Position numbers and translations under genes: made by a program
Assembly (NCBI GenBank): GCA_030247855.1
Contig: JAPDRN010000015.1
Coordinates: 310,001 to 374,000 of the forward strand
Source of the DNA: Knufia peltigerae
Taxonomy: Eukaryota; Ascomycota; Eurotiomycetes; Chaetothyriales; Trichomeriaceae
Direction: 5' to 3'
DNA: 64,000 nt
Notes under the pieces: model-generated
Told to the model about the DNA's origin: nothing
Database searches by the model: none
What the model saw: only the letters and a program-made list of their open reading frames with translations
Shown: in pieces, positions 20,497 through 32,254 of the stretch
Layout: the number at the start of each line of letters is the position of its first letter
Numbering within the stretch: the first letter of the stretch is position 1

Positions 20497-22201
20497 ATGT
20501 CATGTTGGAAGAATCCTATGGCGGCTTCGCAATCGCCAGGAGAACCCCCAGTGGACTCGGCAGACACTGAACATGAAGAAAAGCAGACACCAAATTCGAC
20601 TCTTTCCACAGATGCAGACGGCACTTCAATATCCGACAAATCCGACAAAGAGGTCGATGTTCGAATAGATCCCGATGTCGAGCGTGGAATCCCCATTATC
20701 AACACCACCGATGATATCGACGAGGAGAAACAACCCGATGCGACGGCCACTGAGCGTGACCCCAACGTCGTCGACTGGGACGGTCCCAACGATCCCGAGA
20801 AGGCCTTGAACTGGCCCAACAAGATGAAATGGGGCAACGTGGCTGTCATTTCCTCCGTCACGTTCTTGACCCCTCTGGCCTCTTCGATGGTGGCACCGGC
20901 GGTCCCCCTGGTCATGAAGGAGTTCCATGCCACCGACGGCACGATCGCGAGTTTCATCGTCTCGATCTACGTCCTGGGCTATGCCATCGGCCCTCTCTTT
21001 CTGGCTCCCATGTCGGAGGTCTATGGAAGGTTACCGGTCTACCATAGTTGCAACTTCCTGTTCGTGGTATGGAGTCTGGCCTGTGCCCTGGCGCCGAACA
21101 TCGGCGGTCTCTTGGTCTTTCGACTCTTGGCCGGCATCGCGGGTAGTTGCCCCATCACCATCGGTGGAGGTTCGATCGCAGATCTCATACCACAGGAAAA
21201 GCGAGGTGCTGCGATGGCACTGTTTGCCATGGGACCTATCCTCGGCCCTGTCATCGGCCCTGTCGCAGGTGGCTATCTTGCGGAGGCAGCAGGTTGGCGG
21301 TGGGTGTTTTGGCTGATCACTATCGCCGTACGTATCTCAGATCCCGCTGAACTGTACCTTTTACTGACAGAATGATTTCAAGGGCGGAGTCGCTCTCGGA
21401 TTCTCACTCCTGTTCTTACGAGAGACGTACGAGCCGATCCTCCTCGAGAAGCGAACGAAGCGACTGCGCAAGGAGACAGGGAACCCCGACCTACGATCGA
21501 AACTCGACAAGCAAATCCCGACCAGAGAATACTTCTTGCGCGCCATCGTCCGCCCGAGCAAGATGCTTCTGCTGTCCCCGATCGTCCTCTCGCTGTCGAT
21601 CTACATGGCCGTCGTCTACGGCTACCTCTATCTGTTGTTCACCACCCTCACCATGGTCTTCGAAGGCACCTACCATTTCAGCCAGGGTGCCGTGGGTTTG
21701 GCCTTTCTGGGCATCGGGATCGGCTCCCTGTTTGGCCTGGTCATATTCGGTGCCCTGTCCGATCGCACCGTCAAGAGATTGGCGGCCAAGGGGGAGATGA
21801 AGCCGGAGTACCGCCTACCCCCTCTCATTCCCGGGAGCTTGATCATCCCCGTCGGCTTGTTCTGGTACGGGTGGTCCGCGCACGCCGCCATCCACTGGAT
21901 CATGCCCATCATCGGCACGCTCTTCGTCGGCTTGGGCCTCATGGCCACCTTCATGCCCATCCAGACCTACCTCGTCGACGCGTACCACCTCCACGCCGCC
22001 TCGGCTCTCGCCGCGAGTACCGTCATCAGGAGCTTCGTCGGGGCTTTCTTACCTCTGGCTGGACCCGAAATGTACAAACAGCTGGGTTTGGGCTGGGGCA
22101 ATTCGTTGCTCGCATTCATTGCGCTGGCCTTGTCGCCGGTGAGTTGGATTCTGTACAGATATGGAGAGAAGATTCGCAAGGCAGAACGGGTTGATTTTTG
22201 A
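20497..22201 (+). CDS. MFS multidrug/polyamine-type transporter (DHA1, 12 TMS)
   Basis: There are two exons. The first is 20497-21327, and the second ends at 22201. The intron starts GTACGT at 21328 and has two in-frame acceptor choices: CAG ending at 21370 (553 residues) or AAG ending at 21382 (549 residues). The first 105 residues are acidic and cytosolic. DHA1 features follow: WDGPNDPEKALNWP before helix 1, the loop motif APMSEVYGRLPVY, and GPILGPVIGPVAGGYLAEAAGWRW in helix 5, the antiporter motif. The FLRETYEPILLEKR block follows helix 6, as in fungal Tpo/Flr-type exporters. It probably exports drugs or polyamines by proton antiport at the plasma membrane. The substrate is unknown. Coding density and G/C-rich third positions match its neighbours. 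Confidence 0.92.
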
Positions 22202-22896
22202 AATTTGATTTTTTTTTTTTTTTAGTTTTTCCGCAAAGGGAATTTGGATCTTGTAGGGAAAAAATCTGGGGAAATGGAAGGCATTTCGAGCATTTGAGCA
22301 TTTGACTGAACATCTAGCGGCGTTACCACCATAGAAAATCGGCAATTCAAGGGCTGATATGAAGAGAGCAAGGATCAAATATGGATCAAATATAGGCATA
22401 TAATGCTTGGCAAAGATATACACGCAGCTGACTTTGACGAGTACCTCCGTATACTGTAGTGCATTTCCGACGCACGAATCACTCCCACCCCGTCAAGTGA
22501 GAATTGACGGTATTACTCCGTAGACTGTGAATTGGCTTGTCATCTCCCACGCTTTCTCACGATTTCCAAAAAAGAAGTTGTCCGTCCATTGGTCAAATTT
22601 CGATTGGGCTGATCCTTTTCTTCCGGTGCATATACGTGGCACGACTTATCATCGACAACGGTTTGGGCGTGGCTCCTCTGAGGGTCCCTCAAGGCATTAA
22701 TAAAACACATCAAGGCCTCTCCTCCCCATTTTGCCCCTCCCTCATCCATACCTCTCTTGTCTCGCGCGGTTAGATATAAGACGAATATCAAACCCTTCAA
22801 AACACGCCTCGATTGTCGCCTCTCTTTCCCGACCAAAACTTACTTCGAAATCTCTCACTTTGTCAAATTTCGCATCTCAAAAACCTCGGGAAAATC
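22202..22896. other. Intergenic with poly-T and promoter DNA
   Basis: This contains the MFS 3' flank with a T-rich run at about 22209-22225, a TACTCCGTA word at 22514-22522, and the presumed promoter of the zinc-ribbon microgene. No other coding sequence is supported. Confidence 0.5.
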
Positions 22897-23170
22897 ATGA
22901 GCGGTCACAGTTCCTGTCCCAAATGTGGGGGTAAAATCCAGGCGGGCGGCAAGACTTGCAATTCATGCGGAGCGGTGAGTCCGAGCCTCCCATTTCTTCG
23001 CACCTTATGAGGAACATCGTTTGCGACAAATGGGCGATAAAAAGTCAGAACTGCCACGATCTGGATGATCGATGGTGGTAGCATAGGAAATGACCCTCAT
23101 ATAAACTACACGAAAAGCCCGCGTTTGCTAATATGACATGTTTTGCGTTTTCTAGAGTTGTCCTCGTTGA
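22897..23170 (+). CDS. 30-residue zinc-ribbon microprotein (two exons)
   Basis: Exon 1 (22897-22974) encodes 26 residues. A 181 bp intron (GTGAGT, branch site TGCTAAT near 23127, acceptor TAG) leads to a 15-base exon 2 (23156-23170) encoding S-C-P-R and TGA. The product has two CxxC knuckles (CPKCGG, Cys7 and Cys10; CNSCGA, Cys21 and Cys24) eleven residues apart and a fifth cysteine at 28. That is the layout of a minimal rubredoxin-type zinc ribbon. Splicing keeps the cysteine register, whereas reading through the intron loses it. I have an impression of similar tiny Cys-rich proteins in filamentous fungi but cannot name one. It would bind one zinc and may act as a docking peptide; that is inference. 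Confidence 0.62.
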
Positions 23171-23473
23171 GACGGAGAGCGTCCTTCGAAAGGCCCAGAA
23201 TGATAAACAGAATGAGATTTCATGTGGATGTTGAAAAAGGCTCGAGGATTAGCAGACTGGTTAATTGCTCAGGATCGTTGAGACACATGATGTTGACATT
23301 GCAACAATGGTAGTCAATATACCTATTCTATGAGGTTATGCACCTCGCTTACCTAACTGTCTACCATGTTCTTCTCTCTCAAGTCTACTCCGTCCCAAGT
23401 CTTTGTCACTCATGAACAGTCTCTCTTCCTACCTATGGTCGCGGGCATGCCTTTGATCATTCCATACACAGCT
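23171..23473. other. Convergent 3' flank, no gene seen
   Basis: About 300 bp holds the 3' untranslated ends of the microgene and the thioesterase gene. Nothing else is recognised. Confidence 0.5.
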
Positions 23474-24226
23474 TCATGCCGGAATGACCCGTTCCAAAAA
23501 CGTCAACAAGTCCCTCAACTCGGCAGCGTTCGTTGAGTGACCCATTCCCTCGTATAAATGTTCCTCGATACGATCTTGACCTACCAAGCGAGACAATTCC
23601 TCCTTTCCTTGCAGATACAGTCTCTTCGGGACCAGCATGTCTCTCGTCCCATGTACGTAGAACCACCTCCTTTTGTCTGTTCCCTCTGGGCTTGCAGCGG
23701 GTCTTTCTTGCTGCAACGCTTGGATCCTGTCTTTCAGCGGCAGGTAACCACTCAAACAAACAAGTCCGGCCACGTCGTGCCTGAGTCGTCCCACCAGACT
23801 CCATACCAGGCTGACAGCACAGCCTTGACTGAACCCACCGACGAGGATTCTCTCCGGCGGAGTTCCACCCTTCAACTCTTCTTCAACGAGTTTGTCAACA
23901 ATGTCCACGCTCTTCATTATACCTTCTTCGTCGTCGGGTTCACCTTCCTCGTCTTCCTCGTGGCCCGGGATACGTGGTTTCATTGCGTTAGGTAGAGCTT
24001 TGGGCAGGTACCACGCTCTTGCCATTGCTTCATGGTTGTGATCCGCGTTCGGCAGGATCCACTTCAAATAAGGCATCTTTTGGTAGAACTGGAACTGTTG
24101 CGCCAGACCCAACGGAAGGCCCTCTGCCTCGTCATCGTAGCCATGAAGGAATATCAACGTCGCGGGCCGACCGGAAGACGAGTCCACCGCAGTCGGCGGG
24201 AGGATGTACGGAGCTTTGGCAGACAT
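23474..24226 (-). CDS. Acyl-protein thioesterase/carboxylesterase (alpha/beta hydrolase)
   Basis: One exon encodes 250 residues from the ATG at 24226. An upstream in-frame GTG would add eight residues and is not a eukaryotic start. The fold is marked by LIFLHGYDDEAEG near the N-terminus. The nucleophile elbow GGFSQG gives Ser133, and Asp196 (GTRDMLVP) and His230 (GMGHS) complete the triad. Length and motif order fit the APT1/phospholipase-carboxylesterase family, which removes palmitate from membrane proteins in the cytosol. An acidic insert (residues about 90-101) lies between the core blocks and is longer than usual, so a different short-chain ester substrate is possible. The gene is divergent from the Dis3 gene, 370 bp away. 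Confidence 0.88.
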   Translation of the reverse strand: MSAKAPYILPPTAVDSSSGRPATLIFLHGYDDEAEGLPLGLAQQFQFYQKMPYLKWILPNADHNHEAMARAWYLPKALPNAMKPRIPGHEEDEEGEPDDEEGIMKSVDIVDKLVEEELKGGTPPERILVGGFSQGCAVSLVWSLVGRLRHDVAGLVCLSGYLPLKDRIQALQQERPAASPEGTDKRRWFYVHGTRDMLVPKRLYLQGKEELSRLVGQDRIEEHLYEGMGHSTNAAELRDLLTFLERVIPA

Positions 24227-24596
24227 GATGGTCGATTCCAGAGCCGACACTTTGAAAGGCTGCCCGTTACGATCAGACGGGCATCTCCTTCCTAACTAGC
24301 CGGGAGTTGTGTTGTGGACTGCTATGCCACACAAGACATGCCAGCAGTATCCTGAATACTTGCCATCTACGAAGGGATTATTCTTTGCGTACCGAGGGAA
24401 GGGCCTTGGAGAATGACCCTCCAGTAGAATGCGCGTTGTCGTCTTGAGATCCGCCGTTTGACATGATCCACCGTACTTCACGCGCAAGTAACTCCGCAGG
24501 TGGGGACGACGCACTTTTTTGGTTCAGTCTCGACATGCGCTCGCTCACCGTCGACATAATCGAAGAGTGCAAAGCATTGCGACTCCTTCGTTCAAG
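24227..24596. other. Divergent promoter of thioesterase and Dis3 genes
   Basis: The 370 bp between two start codons has no supported coding sequence. In-frame codons upstream of 24597 are open, but no other ATG gives a family-like N-terminus. Confidence 0.5.
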
Positions 24597-27500
24597 ATGA
24601 AGAGTCTCAAGCGTGGACTTGCTGCTGACGCAAATGCTGCCAACATTGCCAGTAAAGTCTACATTCGGTCAACGAGGAGTGGCCGAGTCCAGAAAATTGT
24701 CAGAGAACAATACTTGCGGACTGACATTCCTTGTTCGTCCCAGCTATGCTCTGCCTGCGCTGCAACCGCGGTGTCAGACGCAAGTGGACTGGGTGAGTTG
24801 GAAGATGCTGTGGACGAGTTTTGCATTGGCTGACCTTGACCAAAGTTCCTAAATTCATCCTCTCGAAACGACCGGTCGGAACCAAGGCCTTTCCAAATGG
24901 CCACTACCTGATGCCTGACACCAACGTGCTTCTCAGTGGCATGGATCTCTTCGAAGATACGGCTCACTTTCACGACGTCATCGTCTTGCAGACCGTCCTC
25001 GAAGAGCTCAAAAACCGGAGCCTGCCTCTGTACAATAGATTGATGGCGTTGACACGGAGCGAGGAGAAGCGCTTCTATCTGTTTTTCAACGAGTTCAGGT
25101 CGGAAACAGCAGTCCGTCGGACCGAAGGAGAGACGATCAATGACAGAAACGACCGTGCTGTGAGGATGGCTGCCTCTTGGTACACTAGCCATTTGGCCAA
25201 AGTGACGAAGAAGCCACCTACGATTGTGATGCTCACCAACGACCAGGACAACAGAAGGAAAACGAAAAAGGAAGCATTGGTCGCGTTGTCTCTGCGGGAG
25301 TACGTTGAAGGACTCGACGATGCAGACCGCTTACTCGACATGGTTAGCCAAAGTGCCGACAGCCAGGAAGCTCGTCTGGCCCAGGGGGACTTGTTCTATC
25401 CAGAATATTATTCCATGTCGAGGATGGCCACGGGTATCAAAGCAGGCACACTGCATCAGGGTGTGTTCAATGTCTCGCCATACAACTATCTCGAAGGCAC
25501 GGTCAAAGTGCCCGCATTTGACAAGCCACTCCTGATCCTGGGCAGAGAAAGCAGCAACAGGTCCATATCGGGCGATGTGGTTGTCGTTGAAGTCCTTCCG
25601 AAAGAGCAGTGGAAAGCTCCTTCGACCCAGATCCTCGACGAAGAGGCACTCAACCAGAACGACAACCCCGAGGACGAAGAACAAGAAGAAAGCGTTGTTA
25701 CCGAGAATGAACGCCGAGCCTTGCAGGAAGAGGTTAGGAGGGCCCATACAGCCAGCGCAGAGTCCCGAGCACAACCTACCTGTCGAGTGGTTGGAGTGAT
25801 GAAGCGCAATTGGCGACAGCTGGTCGGAACTATTGACGCAGCATCTGGGACTGCCTCGGGCACCCGACAGACCACCGTGTTCCTGGTACCGATGGACAAA
25901 CGCATCCCCAAAATCCGTATTCGGACAAGACAAGTTGATGATCTTGTCGGGAAGAGAATTGTCGCAGCTATTGATTCATGGAATAGAGATACGAGATACC
26001 CTATCGGTCACTACATTCGGTCTCTGGGTGAATTGGAGACGAAAGAGGCCGAAACCGAAGCACTCCTTCTCGAGTATGATGTTCAGTACAGGCCATTCCC
26101 CAAAGCTGTACTGGATTGTCTTCCGGCTGAAGGGCATGACTGGAAAGTCCCAGCTGATCAAGGCCACCCGGGTTGGAAAGGGCGGCAGGATCTCCGGCAT
26201 CTGCTTGTTTGCTCGATCGACCCACCTGGCTGTCAAGACATTGACGATGCTCTACATGCCAGAAAGCTTCCCAACGGCAATTTTGAAGTTGGAGTCCACA
26301 TCGCAGATGTGTCACATTTTGTGAAGCCCAACAATGCCATGGACGCTGAGGCTTCTTCCCGCGGAACCACTGTATACCTGGTCGACAAGAGAATCGACAT
26401 GTTGCCAATGCTTCTCGGAACAGATCTCTGCTCCCTCAAGCCATATGTCGAGAGATACGCATTCTCTACCTTGTGGGAACTCACACCAGATGCCGAGATT
26501 GTGTCATCATCTTTCACCAAATCTGTCATTTTGTCCAAGGAAGGCTTTTCTTATGAGCAGGCACAGAAAAGAATCGACGATCCATCTGCCACCGATGAGC
26601 TTACGCAAGGTATGAGGGCACTTCTGTCCCTTTCCCAAAAGCTTCGCCAGAAGCGAATGGACGCTGGAGCGTTGAACCTCTCCAGCCCGGAAGTCAGGAT
26701 CGAAGCCGATAGCGAATCATCGGATTCGTTGGCTGATGTCAAGACAAAAGCACACCTTGCCACGAATTCTTTGGTCGAAGAATTCATGCTTCTCGCTAAC
26801 ATCACCGTGGCCAAGAAAATCCAGACTGTCTTTCCCCAAACTGCTTTGCTTCGACGACATGCGACTCCCCCTGCTTCCAATTTCACGGATCTCGGTGAAC
26901 AACTAAAACGAATGCGGGGATTTGAACTTGACGTGTCGAGTTCCAAGGCACTGGCTGATTCATTGGACAAATGCATCGACCCCCAGCACCCGTTCTTTAA
27001 CACCCTGATCCGAATCATGGCCACACGCTGTATGACATCAGCGGAATACTTTTGCAGTGGCTCTCATGCTGAGCCGGAGTACCGACACTATGGACTCGCT
27101 AGCGAAATCTACACTCACTTCACTAGCCCGATTCGACGGTATGCTGATCTTCTTGCTCACCGCCAGCTTGCCTATGCGATCGGTTATACTGGCGAGGGCA
27201 GTGATATTGTCGATGAGGGACTTCGGAACAAGGGCAAGCTGGAGAGGGTGTGTCAAAACCTGAATTTCAGGCACAGAAATGCTCAAATGGCAGGCAGAGC
27301 AAGCATTGAATATTATGTGGGACAGGCACTTAAAGCACGCGCAGAGAAGACACCTGATGCCGCTATCAACGTTGACGGTTATGTCATGCGTGTCTTTGAG
27401 AATGGAATAGTTGTCTTCGTGCCCCAGTTTGGCATTGAAGGACTGGTTCGCCTTGAAGATTTTGAGATGAGGTCTGAAGAAGACTCGCGAAGGGAGAGCA

Positions 27501-27670
27501 AGTTTGATGCCGACAACTACAGCCTAACAGTTTTCGAAAAAGGAAGAGAGGAGGTATCGGTCACTGTTGAGTTGTTTCAGCAGCTCAAAGTCAGGGTCAG
27601 TTCTGAGGAGAAGGGCGGTGCTAGAGAAAAGGGCAAGAGAAGGGTCAGGATCATTGTGTTGTCTACCTAG
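24597..27670 (+). CDS. dis3: Exosome exoribonuclease Dis3/Rrp44
   Basis: Two exons (24597-24792 and 24846-27670, intron 53 bp) give 1006 residues. The splice joins SDASGL to VPKFILS, as expected in this protein. The N-terminal three-cysteine CR3 motif is intact (Cys46, Cys51, Cys54 in DIPCSSQLCSAC). The PIN endonuclease domain follows, with an active-site Asp at about 90 (MPDTNVLLSGMD). Then come cold-shock domains and the RNB exonuclease domain with the metal-binding aspartates in SIDPPGCQDIDDALHARKL. A C-terminal S1 domain ends the protein (VDGYVMRVFENGIVVFVPQF). It is the main catalytic subunit of the nuclear and cytoplasmic RNA exosome and degrades RNA 3' to 5'. Length matches yeast Rrp44 (about 1000 residues). 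Confidence 0.97.
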
Positions 27671-28000
27671 ATGACGCGAAATTCTCTCGGAATTTAAGTA
27701 GTGCTCCCCAGATGCCCTCAGGATATCCTGGACAAGGATGTGACAAATTTAATGATCATGTTGTACCTGATTTCAACACAGCCCCACGTCTCGAGGCTTT
27801 ACGCTTTTATGGTAGTACTTCGTGGTTGAAAATGTAGGAGAGTCGTTGAAGTCACAACGAGCGCCAAGACTTTACATACCTTGGCTCTGAATAGAAGGTA
27901 CAAGGCTAGATCCGTGACTTTTTTTAAATATATATATACTCATCAACGAACTACAACCAAGTTTACATGTCGCGTGGGTGTCGAATATTAGACAGCCAAG
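27671..28000. other. Intergenic, 3' flank of dis3 and trm8 promoter
   Basis: About 330 bp between two co-oriented genes. There is a short TA run near 27927-27940. No gene is seen. Confidence 0.5.
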
Positions 28001-28989
28001 ATGACAGGCCCTCCAAATAAACGTCAAAAACGAGAAGATTACAAAAAGGCCCAGGCCAGTATCCAGGATGGCAATGTTGCGTTGCCCAAGAAGAAATTCT
28101 ATCGTCAACGAGCACATGCCAACCCGTTTTCCGACCATCTTTTGGCATAGTGAGTTTCCAGTCGAGGGTTTTCTTTTTTCAAGTGAGGGTTTTGAAGAAC
28201 TCTGAACTAAACTCTCATCTTAGTCCTGTCAGTCCACAGGAGTTGGACTGGACCAGCCATTATCCAGCCTTTGCGCAGCTTGACCATGCGAACGGGACTG
28301 TATCCCGCATGACACATGAGGTCGAAATTGCCGACATTGGTTGCGGGTTCGGTGGCTTGATAGTCGCACTATCAAGATTATTTCCCGAGACGTTGATGCT
28401 TGGTATATATCGCCTTTCCGAGAAGCACTGCACGACAACAAGAGGCTGACTGTTTAAAAAAAAAACAGGGATGGAGCTTCGGGCACAAGTTCTGGACTAT
28501 GTCATCGGCCGTGTTGCTGCCCTCCGAGCTCAGAACCAGTCGACAGAGACCCAACATTCTCCTTACCAAAACATTTCTGCACTTCGCACGAATACGATGA
28601 AGTTTCTCCCCAACTACTTCCGCCAAGGCCAATTGTCAAAGATCTTCCTGTGCTTTCCCGATCCGCATTTCAAGCAGAGAAAGCACAAGGCTCGAATTGT
28701 CTCGGCGCAGCTCAATGCCGAGTACGCGTTTGTCACGAAGCCCGGTGGCATGGTTTACACCATCACCGACGTCGAGGAACTGCACCAGTGGATGGCCAAG
28801 CATTTTGAAGGCGACGAAGCCGGTGATGCCAGAGAACTGTGGGAGAGGGTGCCGGACACGGACTTGCACGAGGACCCTTGTGTCAAGGTCATGAGTGAAG
28901 AGACCGAAGAATCAAAGAAGGTGACCAGGAATGGTGGAAAGAAGTTCATTGCCGTCTTTAGGAGGAAACCTAACCCTGAATGGCCGTGA
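28001..28989 (+). CDS. trm8: tRNA (guanine-N7-)-methyltransferase, Trm8/METTL1 type
   Basis: There are three exons: 28001-28149, 28224-28402 and 28469-28989. The introns are 74 and 66 bp, and the product is 282 residues. The junctions rebuild LLAYPVSPQELDW and LMLGMELRAQVLDYV. The basic N-terminus (PPNKRQKREDYKK) is followed by the SAM-binding loop ADIGCGFGGLIVALSRLFPE and the catalytic block CFPDPHFKQRKHKARIV. The enzyme, together with the WD40 protein Trm82, methylates G46 in the variable loop of several tRNAs. The partner is not in this window. The second intron ends in a run of A instead of pyrimidines before CAG, but no other acceptor keeps the conserved block. Confidence 0.95.
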
Positions 28990-29255
28990 AAACAATTTCT
29001 ACGAGACTCGGGACACGTCCAGAAAGAAAGAAATTCCGAGCACGACTTGACGAGACTTCACGAATCTCAGCAATACGCGATGTGATCGATACCATGAGCA
29101 CGCAGAGAAACGCACCAAGCCTCTGCGCAGATTTTATTCGCACCTAACCGAGGGGTCCCAAGTATTGCTCTTTCAGTCCGTGGCAAGCCATTGATAAATG
29201 TATTGAATCTTGCTGAGATGGACATGGTCTTCCCCTTGGCTGGAGCACATCCTGT

Positions 29256-31198
29256 TTAAGGCAAATCTCTATCAATTTTGTCACCCTTCAAAGTGTCTGC
29301 ACTAGGTCTCAGGCCGCTGTTACTGTCCTCGGGGGCCATGCCAACAACCTCACCACTTTTGAGCGCATCGACGTCAATCTGCGGTCCGGTATAATTCTTT
29401 CGCCCGTCAACAAACCACTGGATGACGGAAACGATGAGGACAATCGCAAATGCCACCACACAGTAATTCATATTGCTGCCGGTCACGGGCAGGTCTGGAG
29501 GGAACATGAACAGTACTGTCGTCAAAATGGCGTAGGCAATGCCAATCTGTGTTTGGTCAGCATAAACGATACATCCAGTTGGATGTCCTTACCAAATTAC
29601 ACGTCCAACCCAACCAGTTGGGCAGGACGAAAGGACGCGACTCCGGTAGCATTTTCCTGCCTCGTAGACAATTTATGGATGGTGGAATGGCATAGGTGAT
29701 CCCAAGGGCCACTACAGAGGCCGAGATGATAGCGTTGCTTAACACATCGTTAGCTGTGATCACGACAAGAGCTAGGGTAGAGAAGTAGCTTACAATGCAC
29801 TGCTGGAGCCCAGGAAAATGCAGCCAAAGATGGTCACCAGAATGAGAGTTAACCAAAGAGCATTCATGGGCACGTCGAGCCGCTTGTCGACTTTGGCAAA
29901 GAATCTCGAAGCTGGTAGTCCACGGTCTCGAGCAAATGCATACACCATTCGGCTGCTTGTTGTCATGATACTGACGCCAGCGAACTGGTAAAATCCGTCA
30001 GCTTTGATTGTGGGCTTGTAGGAAAGCAGACTCACCAACAAACAGACCAAGGGGAACATTAACAGACAAATAGAGCCCGCTTTGTTGCCCGTGGCATCGT
30101 AAAAGATCTGCAACATGGGACCAGCTGTGGAGGAAATCACAGCATCGAGGTCCTTGGAGACGAAAAGGAGAACGCTGAGGTAGACGAATCCAGTGACGAC
30201 ACCGATCAGCACACATGCAATCATAATGCGCGGCCCTTCAACCACTGGGTTGTTCAACTCTTCGATACAGTGGCTGACGGCATCGAAGCCAGTCAAACTA
30301 CGCAAAGAAACAAAGCATTCAAGTCAGCACTTCGTACCATCGTCGGTCCATTTGCAGATAAGAGGTGTAACATGAGAACACTTACCCCAGACCACCTTGC
30401 AACAGGCCCAAAAGCCATGCGAGTCCATCGGGCCAGCCGGTCTCGTTGATGAAAGTCCGATACACCACATCGCCCGACTGATAGTTGGGGGAGGCGCAAG
30501 CAAGGACAGTAATGGAAATGACCACCCAGCCGGTGATTGACCAGACCAATGCCGTTTTGGTGACCCACGGGAGCAACCTGGTCAGGAAAGCATTGACCAG
30601 GAATGCAAAGATGTTGTAACCGATATAGATCAAAAATTGATGCCAGCGGTGCGGTTCATAGGAAGGTGTTGTGAGGGAGATGACCCCCAAGATGAGTTGA
30701 CTTCCCAATAGCCCTGCTGTTGCGGTCAAAGCGACCCAGCCGGCGGTGTTGATCCAGCCGGTGATCCAGGAGAGTATTGGCACCCATTTCTTCCAGCTGA
30801 TGACGGCCACCCAGTGGTACTGGCCACCCGCCGTCGGATACCTATACGGCCGTCAGCTTTTCACATAGGATCAAGGTGACCGGTGGTGGTGCATTTGTGA
30901 CGTACGCAGATAGAAACTCGGCGAGTGATGCCGCCAGACACAAGTTGCAGATGCCAGCGACCAACAGGCCCCATATGACTGCAGTCGGACCTCCACTCGG
31001 CAGGGCCAAAGACATACTGGCTCCGAGGGCGGTCCAGGAATTGAGAATCGCAAAGGCCAGACCCAGCATGGAGAACAAGGAGAAATTCCGCTGCAGTTCC
31101 TGCGTCACTCCCAATCCTGCTAGCATCGCAGCATCTTCTTGAATCGACGTCCTCCTCCGAGGCGTCCTTGAGGAACGGCGTCGTTGCTGCGTTTCCAT
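29256..31198 (-). CDS. APC-superfamily permease (choline/GABA/amino-acid type)
   Basis: Six exons read on the minus strand: 30906-31198, 30386-30841, 30036-30297, 29794-29984, 29593-29737 and 29256-29546. The introns are 64, 88, 51, 56 and 46 bp, and the product is 545 residues. The spliced protein has about twelve membrane segments. Family hallmarks are FSMLGLAFAILNSWTALGAS in helix 1, the block AYPTAGGQYHWVAVIS (built across intron 1), and GLTGFDAVSHCIEELNNP (built across intron 2). This profile fits the fungal Hnm1/Uga4-like group of choline, GABA or amino-acid importers. The exact substrate cannot be told. Several of these introns are short (46-64 bp) and would give premature stops or frame loss if retained. 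Confidence 0.93.
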
Positions 31199-32254
31199 TG
31201 TGGCACGCGAGATGTCTCGTCAAATTCTCTATGTGGAATTAAACAGACTTGTACAGTAGTGTGCCCCAGCTGACGAGAACGAAATGACACACTGCAAATG
31301 ATCACTGGGATAAAGGCACGACGAGCTGTGATGGAAGGTGAGCACGCGCCAGGTTCAGCAGGTTCAGCAGCAGCAACAACAACAACAAAAAACTTCTACG
31401 TCAGAATTGGGAAAAGGTGACCGTTTTATCACAGGCCGGACGAGTGGACACGGTTAGGTAAAAGGATGAGGCAAACACGAGGATACCTATTCGAAAAGAG
31501 CAGGTCTATGCTGACGCTCGAGACTCGGAGATCAATGGCCCACCTATTGATACAATACTACCCCGTACGAGTTACGAGGCCTCCATAGAAGGCGTCGAAC
31601 GAGTTGGCCACAAGCAAAAAAGCTTGAACGCAAAGCCAAGGCGACCAAGTCTCGACCCCTCGACGATTCTACGACTTACAGTAGTTACAGTACGCCCTTC
31701 ACACTCCAATCAAGCCACTGATGTCACTCCATCAACGCATCATCCTGGTCTCTTCTGCTTACGGAGGGTGCACGTAATCATCTGATCGAGCTATTAGAAA
31801 AGTCGCTTCTCCCGTCCTAGGTCTGCTTCGAGATACCACAGTACAAATGGCTAATGGTATCATGCACAAGGGTGAGAGGCCTCAACTATCATCGTGTGGC
31901 TAGCAGCCATACAACGAGAGATAAGGCGCACGGCGATGTCTCGGCAAATTTGATCATGTCCAACGATGCATCTTCACTAGAAAAACAGCCTCCTCTGCAT
32001 GATGGATCTCCCTGCTCTGCCATGATTATTCTACAAAGGTGTCCAGGGAGTACAACACTCGTCAAAGAATGAATACCTCGTGGATGACTCGAACCGCTTG
32101 CACCAGCAACAAAGAAGGGTGTCACTGCCTCCCAGGACAAAGGCAACACCAGACGCGTAGGTAAAATCTGCACAAAGCGAATGGTGCTACGACCAATACT
32201 TTATTGTCTTTACGTCTTGCAGTGGCTATTTTTGTATCTCATTCTCGATATATC
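31199..32254. other. Divergent intergenic region
   Basis: The 1.06 kb between the permease start and the Cys/His-rich gene includes a CAG/CAA-rich tract (about 31358-31390), a GTACGAGTTACG word near 31565 and GTTACAGTACG near 31684. Short open frames show no protein-like features. Confidence 0.5.
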
